Assembly: GCA_964369235.1 (NCBI GenBank)
Contig: CAYJEQ010000075.1
Location: 1 to 13,259, forward strand
Source of the DNA: CAYJEQ01 sp964369235
Lineage (GTDB): Bacteria > Bacillota > Clostridia > Oscillospirales > Ruminococcaceae
Length of the DNA stretch: 13,259 nucleotides
Direction of reading: 5' to 3'
Part shown: piece after piece, positions 1 through 6,900 of the stretch
Layout: each line of letters starts with the position of its first letter
How positions within the stretch are numbered: position 1 is the first letter of the stretch
The notes under the pieces: generated by a model
Databases searched by the model: none
What the model saw: only the letters and a program-made list of their open reading frames with translations
What the model was told of the DNA's origin: nothing
Made by a program: the position numbers and the translations under genes

Positions 1-17
1 CGGCTTCCGCCTTTTTT
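1..17 (+). terminator. Right half of a probable Rho-independent terminator cut by the window edge
   Basis: The first bases read CGG-CTT-CCG-CC followed by six T. CGG and CCG already pair around a CTT loop. If the bases just left of the window are AAAAAAGG, the whole would be a perfect GGCGG/CCGCC hairpin with an A-tract and a T-tract, a classic bidirectional terminator. The left arm is not visible, so this is an inference. It would end a plus-strand gene outside the window. Confidence 0.45.
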
Positions 18-18
18 G

Positions 19-49
19 AACCACGGGCATAGCCCGTGGTTTTCTTTTT
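19..49 (+). terminator. Rho-independent terminator, plus-strand direction
   Basis: A perfect 10-bp inverted repeat (AACCACGGGC, loop ATA, GCCCGTGGTT) is followed on the plus strand by a T-rich tail (TTCTTTTT). On the minus strand no T-tract follows, so it should act on transcripts entering from the left. It is the second of three hairpins packed into the first 85 bases. Confidence 0.75.
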
Positions 50-54
50 ACAAT

Positions 55-85
55 AAAAAATCGCCCTATGTTAGGGCGATTTTTT
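55..85 (-). terminator. Bidirectional Rho-independent terminator of the nitroreductase gene
   Basis: A perfect 14-bp inverted repeat, AAAAAATCGCCCTA, loop TGT, TAGGGCGATTTTTT. It carries six A on one side and six T on the other, so it works on both strands. It lies 23 bp beyond the stop codon of the minus-strand nitroreductase gene and is its natural terminator. It also insulates that gene from plus-strand transcription coming from the left. Confidence 0.9.
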
Positions 86-107
86 CTGTTCTATATTAAA
101 CTTACTT

Positions 108-656
108 TTATATATGACGCATAATTTCAGAAGCTTCTTTCCTTGGGCTGGTGGTTACAGTTTCTGCTGGGTAACCAAATGTTATTACTGTTGCCACTGT
201 TTCCTCAGCTGGTAACCCTATAATCTCACCAATAGATTTATCATCAATAACTCCAAAAATACAACTACCTATGCCTTTTTCATAAGCTGCAAGGCAGAAG
301 GTTTGGCAAGCTATTCCTGTATCAAACATTTCCCATGTGTTAGATTTGTTAGTAGCAAAATCCGGCTTGTCTAAATCTAATTTACCACTCTTCCCTTTTA
401 CATAGCTTAAAACTAAAATATTCTTAGCATTTTCTAAAGTTGCTTTGTTGTAAACAAAGTCATTAACTCCTTCATTTGCAATCCTTTGGATTATTTTAGC
501 ATCTGAGATAAAGTTATATCTTACAATCTGAAAATTCGCCCAAGATGGAGCATATTTTGCTGTTTCCACAATTTCTGTTAAAACTTCTTTACTAACAATT
601 TCGTCTGTGTATTTTCTTATACTTCTTCTACCCTTAATCATCTCTGTACCATTCAT
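108..656 (-). CDS. Nitroreductase family protein (FMN-dependent oxidoreductase)
   Basis: A 182-residue protein of the usual length for the FMN nitroreductase family (COG0778). These are cytosolic, normally dimeric flavoenzymes that use NAD(P)H to reduce nitroaromatics, quinones or related electrophiles. Visible family marks are the N-terminal RRSIRKY motif (residues 10-16, FMN-phosphate contacts), APSWANFQ with S38, N41 and Q43, the central FDTGIACQ-LAAYEKGIGS stretch (111-131), and the closing GYPAE-SPRKE segment (about 157-174). The ATG at 656 is chosen because AAGGAG lies 8 bp upstream; an inner ATG six codons into the frame has no comparable site. The gene sits 109 bp behind an HxlR-type regulator, with its own strong promoter and a 20-bp palindrome between them, which points to control by that regulator. 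Substrate is unknown. The parallel with HypO, a Bacillus nitroreductase controlled by the HxlR-family activator HypR, suggests detoxification of reactive electrophiles. Confidence 0.93.
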   Translation of the reverse strand: MNGTEMIKGRRSIRKYTDEIVSKEVLTEIVETAKYAPSWANFQIVRYNFISDAKIIQRIANEGVNDFVYNKATLENAKNILVLSYVKGKSGKLDLDKPDFATNKSNTWEMFDTGIACQTFCLAAYEKGIGSCIFGVIDDKSIGEIIGLPAEETVATVITFGYPAETVTTSPRKEASEIMRHI

Positions 657-695
657 TTTAAAATCTCCTTAATCGATAATTTATTTTGTAATTTC

Positions 696-724
696 ATTAT
701 AACCATTATTTCTACTTTTATCAA
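696..724 (-). promoter_or_regulatory. SigA-type promoter of the nitroreductase gene
   Basis: On the minus strand a -35 TTGATA (719-724) is separated by exactly 17 bp from a perfect -10 TATAAT (696-701). Transcription should begin near 689, giving a leader of about 33 nt that contains the AAGGAG ribosome binding site. The gene can therefore be expressed independently of read-through from the regulator gene upstream. Confidence 0.8.
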
Positions 725-739
725 TTATGGATATTTTTA

Positions 740-763
740 TCCCTAGGGACAAATTTGTCCCTA
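740..763. promoter_or_regulatory. Palindromic candidate operator for the HxlR-type regulator
   Basis: TAGGGACAAATTTGTCCCTA (744-763) is a perfect 20-bp palindrome. An overlapping palindrome, TCCCTAGGGA (740-749), adds a third copy of the TCCCTA/TAGGGA half-site. It begins 3 bp beyond the regulator's stop codon and lies upstream of the nitroreductase -35 box, with its centre about 64 bp before the predicted start point. HxlR proteins are dimeric winged-helix regulators that bind dyad sites. The distance resembles that of an activator site rather than a repressor site over the promoter. No loop or T-tract is present, so it is unlikely to be a terminator. Confidence 0.65.
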
Positions 764-765
764 TT

Positions 766-1113
766 TTATTCACAGAGAACGGTTGCATAGTTATGTACTT
801 GATTATACTTATTACCCCACTGAGTAAGTGCATTAAGCAGGGGCAAAACTTCCTTTCCAATTTCAGTAAGAGAATACTCCACTCTTAAAACCTTCTCTTT
901 AAATTCCTCTCTTATTATAATACCAGCACTTTCTAACTCTTTTAGCTCTCTTGATAATACTCTCTTACTTATATCTGGAATAAGTCTATCAATCTCTCCA
1001 TATCTAAGCTTTTGGCTATTGCCAATATGAAAAATTATAAGTGGTTTCCATTTACCACCTATAATATCCAGTGTCAGCTCCATATTACAATTAAATACTC
1101 GTAGATTATCCAT
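766..1113 (-). CDS. HxlR/DUF24-family winged-helix transcriptional regulator
   Basis: A 115-residue DNA-binding protein of normal HxlR-family length. The family signature is clear: Cys9 just before ELTLDIIGGKWKPLII (residues 12-27), the recognition-helix region SKRVLSRELKELESAGII (about 49-66), and a wing followed by YSLTEIGKEVLPLL (about 80-93). Only two cysteines are present, Cys9 and Cys114, the penultimate residue. In the Bacillus relatives YodB and HypR a cysteine near the N-terminus senses electrophiles or disulfide stress, and YodB forms intersubunit disulfides with C-terminal cysteines, so a thiol switch is plausible here. The ATG at 1113 follows AAGGGG with a 10-bp gap. The gene has its own promoter. 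No terminator separates it from the nitroreductase gene, so some cotranscription is likely. The regulated target is inferred from adjacency. Confidence 0.92.
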   Translation of the reverse strand: MDNLRVFNCNMELTLDIIGGKWKPLIIFHIGNSQKLRYGEIDRLIPDISKRVLSRELKELESAGIIIREEFKEKVLRVEYSLTEIGKEVLPLLNALTQWGNKYNQVHNYATVLCE

Positions 1114-1137
1114 TATATCCGTTCCCCTTAATATCTC

Positions 1138-1155
1138 AGTCTTAAAACTTAGACT
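1138..1155. promoter_or_regulatory. Imperfect dyad in the leader of the HxlR-type regulator gene
   Basis: AGTCTTAAAACTTAGACT has five paired bases at each end (AGTCT/AGACT) and one further pair inside. It lies between the predicted start point and the ribosome binding site of the regulator gene, where an autorepression site might be expected. It does not resemble the 20-bp palindrome near 750, so the link to this regulator is weak. Confidence 0.25.
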
Positions 1156-1172
1156 ATTTTATTTATAGATAC

Positions 1173-1201
1173 ATTATACAAAAAAATACAAATTACTTCA
1201 A
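1173..1201 (-). promoter_or_regulatory. SigA-type promoter of the HxlR-type regulator gene
   Basis: On the minus strand TTGAAG (1196-1201, four of six consensus bases) is followed after 17 bp by a perfect TATAAT (1173-1178). The start point should be near 1166, giving a leader of about 53 nt before the ATG at 1113. Confidence 0.65.
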
Positions 1202-1319
1202 GAAGTATAACCTATCATTATTTATTTCTATTGTCCTATGGATTTATATGTTATGTTACAAGTGAAAATAACTTAAACTCAATGCTATCCCCTATGCTAC
1301 ATAGCAATTATATAAACTG

Positions 1320-1353
1320 AAAGACTTCCTATTTTAAAAAATAAGAAGTCTTT
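1320..1353 (-). terminator. Rho-independent terminator after the dCache-GGDEF-EAL gene
   Basis: An inverted repeat with arms of about 16 bp (AAAGACTTCCTATTTT against AAAATAAGAAGTCTTT) has one C-A mismatch and an A-rich centre. It lies 29 bp beyond the stop codon of the minus-strand gene. The plus-strand side has the better T-tract (six T, then GTTTTAC); the minus side has only TTTCAGTTT. It therefore probably ends the minus-strand gene but may stop plus-strand transcripts more efficiently. Confidence 0.7.
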
Positions 1354-1382
1354 TTTGTTTTACTTATACTAATATTTGAGAT

Positions 1383-3593
1383 TTATAGTTTTTCGCCATA
1401 AAATAGCTCTTCAAAAGATACTACAGGCATTGGCTTAGCAAATAAATACCCTTGAGCTGCATCACATTTAATCTGTTTTAGGAATTCCGTTTGATACTTT
1501 TCCTCTATGCCCTCAGCTACAGTATGCATGCCTAAATTAGTTGCCAATCGCACTATGCTTTCTACAACGAGATTGCCTCGGTGTGTATGATCTTTATTCT
1601 CCTGGGATACAAAGAAACTTCTGTCTAGTTTTAATGTATCTACTGGGAAATCTTTTAGCATTCCCAGTGATGAATAGCCTGAGCCAAAATCATCAATAGA
1701 CACACAGAAACCAGCAGCTTGTAACTCTGCTAGAATATTTTGAAGTGCTTTTTCACTTTCCATTACTGTACTTTCTGTAAGCTCTATTTCAATTAAACCT
1801 GGATCTACACCATATTCTGCAACAGTGGTTTTTAGTTCATTTGTAAAATTATCATTGCTTAGATGTAAACGAGAAAAGTTAATGGAAATCGGCACACATT
1901 CCTTACCTAAATCACGCCACTTTTTCATTTGTTTGCATACAGATTTTAACATATATCTATCTAGATCTACTATAAATCCATTCTGTTCAAATAGTGGGAT
2001 AAATTCGTTAGGATATATCATTGTATTGTTAGGCTCAATCCATCTAACTAAGGCTTCTGCACCACAGATTTCATTATCGGCTACACTGTATTTTGGCTGT
2101 AGGAACACTTTAAACTCTTTGTTCTCCAGTGCTTTATGCATTTTATTAGCAATCTCAGTATCACGAAGGAGCTTCTTTGTAAAGTTCTCATCATAATCCC
2201 AAATATTACTTCTATTATTATTTTTAGCAAAGGAATGAGCTATGTTAGTTTTATGAATTATGTCATTAATGTCGGTTTCGCCTGTTTTTACAAAATATCT
2301 ACCATATCTAAACTCAAATCGATGTTCTGAGAGATGAGGCATTGAATCTGCAAATAGCTTTTCATAAGACTTAGAGCTTACCTCTAGATTATCTAGTAAA
2401 TCTCCGGCTGCAAAAAACATGAACTCTTCAGCTGATACACGAGCCTGAATAAACTTAGGATTTTCTACCTTTTTCCCTGTGTCAGCTATAGCAGTAATTA
2501 CATTATTCCCTTCTGCATAACCAAACATATCATTTATAGCCTTGAAATTAATCATATCCATCTTCACCATTGTATAGGTATCATTAGGATAATTCTTCAT
2601 TATTTCAGCAACATCTAGCTTAAACTTAATCATATTTGGAATTCCAGTAAGCTCATCATAATAAGCAACCTTTTCCAAGGTATTTGCGTAGTTATTTTTT
2701 GATATTATAGTATATATTACTGATACAAAAGCACATATTATTATCATTGTGCTTGTTAGAAGCATTGAATTGGATATTTTCTGAGCACTATCATTAAGAT
2801 TTTCTTCTGAAATCTCGAAAAAAAGCATCCAGTTATTAATCTCTATAGGACGATACTCTCCAAATTTTCTTATACCATTAATTGAATAAGAGATGCTTCC
2901 AGATTCTCTCTGGGCAAAATCCTCTGTTACCTTGTCAAAATCCATATCTCCTTCAAAGTCTGCATCTCTAAAGGCATCTAAACTTATCACATGGGAGTTT
3001 GTACTTAGGATTATATTACTCTCTGCATCAATAATAAGATTTAAACCTCTGTTATCGGTAAATGTAGTTAGCAAAGTACCAAGATACTCAGTACAGTATT
3101 CCACAGCAAGAACACCGTCTACAACTCCATTTACATAAATAGGTACAGCAATACATATAACCTCATCACCTGTATATTCTGATATATAAGGTCTAGATGA
3201 GTAACGCTTCCCTGACATAACTACATTATAATACTCTGTCTGGGACACATCGTATAACTCTCCATTATCTACAAATGCACTACCTTTATTATCAACTATT
3301 ATAACTGTATTTAAGTTTAAAGCTTCTTTCTTACCATCTACATACTCTAAAATCCCACCTTCGTTTACACCTATAATGGGAAGTGTTTCGGCAAAACTTG
3401 CTATGTTAAATATCATACTCTCCATTTGACGATCAAGAGAAAGCTGTTGTTGATTAGCTAAATCTACTAGGGTACCTTGGACTGATAGTTCTAGTTCTTC
3501 ATTTACTGTATTATTAAATAACACCATGCTATAGGCAATGGCGGTAAAAAATATCATACTCATTAGTATAGTGGCGACAAAATTCTTTTTCAT
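1383..3593 (-). CDS. Membrane c-di-GMP signalling protein: dCache sensor, degenerate GGDEF, intact EAL phosphodiesterase
   Basis: A 736-residue protein. A signal-anchor helix (about 4-26) and a second helix (about 276-297) flank an extracellular region of about 250 residues that reads as a dCache sensor (for example RPYISEYTGDEV and IAVPIYVNGVVDGVLAVEY). Next is a GGDEF domain from YYDELTG (about 310) whose signature is SAEEF (387-391) instead of GGDEF, so cyclase activity is unlikely. The C-terminal EAL domain keeps its catalytic set: E513-A-L, the ELTES segment, D634-D635 in IDDFGSGYSS, K655 and D657 in LKLDRSF, E694 in AEGIE, and Q714. It should hydrolyse c-di-GMP to pGpG at the inner membrane face in response to an outside ligand. 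An in-frame GTG at 3620 is possible, but AAGGGG lies 9 bp before the ATG at 3593, and the predicted start point (about 3628) leaves the GTG no ribosome binding site. The gene is monocistronic between two terminators. Confidence 0.9.
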   Translation of the reverse strand: MKKNFVATILMSMIFFTAIAYSMVLFNNTVNEELELSVQGTLVDLANQQQLSLDRQMESMIFNIASFAETLPIIGVNEGGILEYVDGKKEALNLNTVIIVDNKGSAFVDNGELYDVSQTEYYNVVMSGKRYSSRPYISEYTGDEVICIAVPIYVNGVVDGVLAVEYCTEYLGTLLTTFTDNRGLNLIIDAESNIILSTNSHVISLDAFRDADFEGDMDFDKVTEDFAQRESGSISYSINGIRKFGEYRPIEINNWMLFFEISEENLNDSAQKISNSMLLTSTMIIICAFVSVIYTIISKNNYANTLEKVAYYDELTGIPNMIKFKLDVAEIMKNYPNDTYTMVKMDMINFKAINDMFGYAEGNNVITAIADTGKKVENPKFIQARVSAEEFMFFAAGDLLDNLEVSSKSYEKLFADSMPHLSEHRFEFRYGRYFVKTGETDINDIIHKTNIAHSFAKNNNRSNIWDYDENFTKKLLRDTEIANKMHKALENKEFKVFLQPKYSVADNEICGAEALVRWIEPNNTMIYPNEFIPLFEQNGFIVDLDRYMLKSVCKQMKKWRDLGKECVPISINFSRLHLSNDNFTNELKTTVAEYGVDPGLIEIELTESTVMESEKALQNILAELQAAGFCVSIDDFGSGYSSLGMLKDFPVDTLKLDRSFFVSQENKDHTHRGNLVVESIVRLATNLGMHTVAEGIEEKYQTEFLKQIKCDAAQGYLFAKPMPVVSFEELFYGEKL

Positions 3594-3634
3594 ATATAGC
3601 TTCCCCTTATGTTTTTTCACATATATCCACTATT

Positions 3635-3663
3635 ATTTTATCAACAATACCTATTAAAGTCAA
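3635..3663 (-). promoter_or_regulatory. SigA-type promoter of the dCache-GGDEF-EAL gene
   Basis: On the minus strand TTGACT (3658-3663, five of six) and TAAAAT (3635-3640, five of six) are separated by 17 bp. The start point should be near 3628, giving a leader of about 35 nt to the ATG at 3593. Confidence 0.7.
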
Positions 3664-3699
3664 CTTATTACTACAAAAATTTTATATATACAACTTATT
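3661..3699. repeat. Pair of 9-bp direct repeats at the -35 region of the EAL gene promoter
   Basis: CAACTTATT occurs at 3661-3669 and again at 3691-3699, 30 bp apart, close to three helical turns. The first copy overlaps the -35 box (AATAAGTTGACT on the minus strand). This arrangement suits a pair of tandem sites for a DNA-binding regulator, but chance similarity in AT-rich DNA cannot be excluded. Confidence 0.35.
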
Positions 3700-3757
3700 T
3701 TCGTAAAACAACCTAATATTTTTTGGTGTATATAGAATATTTTGTTGTTTTTACGAA
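3700..3757. repeat. Long interrupted inverted repeat upstream of the EAL gene promoter
   Basis: TTCGTAAAACAAC (3700-3712) pairs with GTTGTTTTTACGAA (3744-3757), with one extra T on the right side. Inside, AATATT at 3715-3720 can pair with AATATT at 3736-3741, leaving a 15-base loop. There is no T-tract typical of a terminator. It lies between the terminator of the giant gene and the promoter of the EAL gene. It could be an operator for a dimeric protein, or a structured RNA element if transcribed. Its role is unknown. Confidence 0.5.
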
Positions 3758-3784
3758 CATTGTTAACTTTGTAAAATCGATCAT
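3713..3784 (-). CDS. Possible 23-residue small ORF, unproven
   Basis: On the minus strand GAGG lies 10 bp before an ATG at 3784 that opens a 23-codon frame ending in TAG at 3713. The peptide would be basic (MIDFTKLTMFVKTTKYS, then IYTKKY). Its 3' half overlaps the inverted repeat at 3700-3757. No convincing promoter precedes it. In AT-rich DNA such a short frame can arise by chance, so this is recorded only as a candidate leader peptide or small protein. Confidence 0.18.
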   Translation of the reverse strand: MIDFTKLTMFVKTTKYSIYTKKY

Positions 3785-3871
3785 AATCTTTTTACCTCAA
3801 TAAAAATCACCTTTATGTAACCTTTTAACATAATAAACAGCCGAAAAATTTTGGTATAATAATAAAATTTC

Positions 3872-3914
3872 AAAAATAACCTCCCATGAATTTAATTTAA
3901 TCACAGGAGGTTAT
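3872..3914 (-). terminator. Rho-independent terminator of the giant surface-protein gene
   Basis: ATAACCTCC (3876-3884) pairs with GGAGGTTAT (3906-3914) across a 21-base AT-rich loop. On the minus strand the hairpin is followed directly by TTTT and a T-rich stretch (GAAATTTTATT). It lies 17 bp beyond the stop codon of the giant gene. The loop is longer than usual, but TGA/TCA inside it can extend the stem. Confidence 0.7.
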
Positions 3915-3931
3915 CATTTAATTTTAGACTA

Positions 3932-6900
3932 TTAGCTAACCTGTCTCATATCGGTTGATCGTTCATCTTCTTTATGGTCATCTAATTTCTTTCTAGATAC
4001 TAATATCTGTACTATTGTAATTACTACAAAGCAGATTGTCCACCAGTTAATCAGTACCATCTCACCTGTCCAGTTCTGTGTAAATATTAGCATAATTACT
4101 GCCACTAATGTTATAACTAAACTAAAGACTTTGGTTTTTATAATACTTTCCTTAACCTTTTCACCAGCTGCATCTAAGTAAATCTGCTTACTTTTCTTAC
4201 TTAGAAGAATTAGTGCAAGGATAAAGGTAATTACTGTTAGAATCACATTTAGTAAGCTCCATGCAGCACCGGACACTTCTAGTAATGGGCCTGCTGTGGT
4301 TGGTACTCCATTATTAACAATAATAGTTGTGGAGTATTTCTTACCATTAACCTCTACTGTGATGGTGTGTTCACCATCTGCCAGTGTGCTAATATAATCT
4401 GGGCTTAGAGTTACATTCCCATTAGAATCTAGGAAATAGTGTTCTGATGATATTTCAGCACCACCAACTGTTACCTTTTCAATAGTTGATTCTGGGAAGA
4501 TTGTTGAAGGCACTTCTAATTGACCCTCTGGGTTTACATATCCATTTTCATTGTAACCACCATCAGTTGTATCATCACCACTAGATCCTTCTTCAGTAGT
4601 TCCTGCCCCAGTAGTGCCATCATTATCCTCTGGCTGGCTTGGGCTTGTTGTATCTGTTGTAGGAGTTGGCTGTGGGGTTTGTTCTGGAGTTGGCTGTGGG
4701 GTTAGTATTCCTGGGATTACAGGGTTTGTAGGCTGTGGGGTTGGTGCTTGTGTAGCAGTTGGCCCCTCTGTTGCCTCTGGTGCTGTTGTAGTAGTTGGTG
4801 ATGTGGAAGGTGTTGTAGATGGCTCATCATCTCCAACTGTTCCACCGCCTCCACCGCCTCCACTACCACCACCTGGACGGCTACCATCGTCATTATCAGG
4901 ATATGTTACCACTGGAATTTCTACCTGTGGTGCAACTGTTACCTGTATAATAACTTCTGTAATACTACCATCTTCATGGGTTATAGAGTAGGTTAGATCA
5001 TAAACACCACCTTCTGTAGGAGCATTCTTAATCTCATCTAACTGGGTCTGATCTACTGCAATATACTCTGATAAATCTGTATTCGTTGGAGTATAAATAG
5101 CAAGTGCTTCGGCAAGCTCCTTGGATTTATCCCCATCTAAGTTTACTAGATCTTCATAAGCAATAGTAAAGTCCTTAGCTGTAAGTGCTGTACTATTATC
5201 AGCGTTAGTAGATACTTCCTCCCCTTCAACTGCAATCATTACTGTTGTAGAAACAGTAATAACCTCCTCAAGACCTGTATCTGGATTTGTTACTGTTGTT
5301 TCTGCTGTGTAGGTCAGTGGGAATATTCCTCCCATAGGCCCAGCATTGTTAATAGCTGCTAACTGTTCTTCATCAACAACTATATCGCTAATATCTGCAC
5401 CAGTTTCTACTATCATAGCCTCTACTGCACTATTTTCGATTGCTGTTGCTGGATCAAGATCCTTGCTCTCACTATTACTAATATTAAAACCTAATGCTGT
5501 AATCGCTAGAGATGTATCTCCACTTGTTTCTACATTAGTCTGAGTACCAGTAACAACCATAGTAACTGTTGTTTCTGCTGTGTTACCATCTACTGTTGTG
5601 CTATATTTTTGCTCATAGAAGCCACCTGCGGTACCCGCTGATGCAATAGTATCACGGTCTTCTTCATCAACTATAATATCCTGCTGTTCACCTGTGCCTA
5701 GGATATATGCATCTGCCTCACTCTTTTCCAGTGAAACTTCCTCATTATAGCCTTCTAACTCTGATTGATCTAATACAAAGCCATTTGCTGTAATACCAAT
5801 CTCTGGCTTGCCATCATCAGCTTCAGTGTCTGGATCATCTAAATCGTTGGTAGTATAGCTACCACCTACAGATACTATAATATCCTTTGATACTGTTTCA
5901 CCTGTTTCTAGATCAGTTACCATTATGGTAATCTCAACAATATCACCTGTTTCTCCAGCTTCTCTTAGTTTCTCTAAATCTTCTGGTGAAACAAACATAT
6001 CGCTTTCATCATAATACTTTCCATTTTCTCTATTCCATGCTGTAGCATCTGAGTTTTCTAATACTGAGTATAATAGTTCTTCATCAGTCATATCTTTAAT
6101 CTCATCATACTCTACACCAAAGCCTTGAGCTGTTAAAACCATATCACCACCTAAGGACACATCTTCCTTTGGCATCAGCTTTGCTACATAGTTAATATCG
6201 TTTTTGGTAACTTCTGTTTTAGTTGGGTCTAATAAAGTGTGACTTGTATCACCCTGTATGTGCCAACCGACAATCTCATATCCTTCTGGCACAATCATAT
6301 CTTCTATAACTGGTGCCGTTGGTTTATTGCCGATTATTACAGACTGAGTTTCTTTTTCTACGACGGTATTATCTGTTGGATCCTGTACTTCAAAACTTAC
6401 CTGATAACCTACACGAGTCAACATTGCCTCAACATATACTACAGTAAAGCTATCTTCTTCGGTTGTTTCAAAGTAGTTTCCTGATAGGTTTCCATCGTCA
6501 ACTGCTGATAGATTGCTACCATCTGTTGCTGTAAAATAGGTTTTATCTGGATTGTTCTCATAGAAGTTCCACTCACTAAATGCAAATAGATTAACCTGTT
6601 CTTCATTAAGAGTCTTTACTACACCTGTACCTGTTGGTACAGCTGTGTTTACTCCTTCTAGGTTCGCAGTAGCTGTTACATACTCTACTACCTCTTCCCC
6701 ATCTACATCTGCAACTGTAAGTTTTTCTGTGTCAGAACTTACATAGATAAATTTAACCTGCTTGTAATCTGGAATATTATCATTATTTAGATCAGCTTTA
6801 TAGGATACTACAAAGTTTAAATCCTCTGTGATATTCATATTAAATAGAGTATCATCAGAAACCTCTGTATCACCTTCGCTAAACTCACCATCTCCATCCG

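Noticed and set aside
744..763. The 20-bp palindrome as a terminator of the HxlR gene
   Set aside because: It has no loop and no following T-tract on the minus strand; an operator role fits better.
1231..1238. TTGTCCTA upstream of the HxlR gene as a second operator half-site
   Set aside because: Only a single, one-base-short half-site without a dyad partner; likely chance.
1825..2196. Plus-strand open frame of 123 codons inside the EAL gene
   Set aside because: It lies wholly antisense to a strongly conserved EAL domain, and the peptide has no recognisable features.
3855..3860. TATAAT on the plus strand as a promoter
   Set aside because: No -35 box lies 16-18 bp upstream and no plus-strand gene follows.
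3594..3931. c-di-GMP riboswitch upstream of the EAL gene
   Set aside because: I looked for the conserved GEMM-type core in the leader and found none; the predicted leader is only about 35 nt long.
4614..4991. Plus-strand open frame of 125 codons
   Set aside because: It is the reverse strand of the Pro/Thr/Gly-rich stalk of the giant gene; its Val/Gly/Cys-rich composition reflects that repeat, and it has no ribosome binding site of its own.
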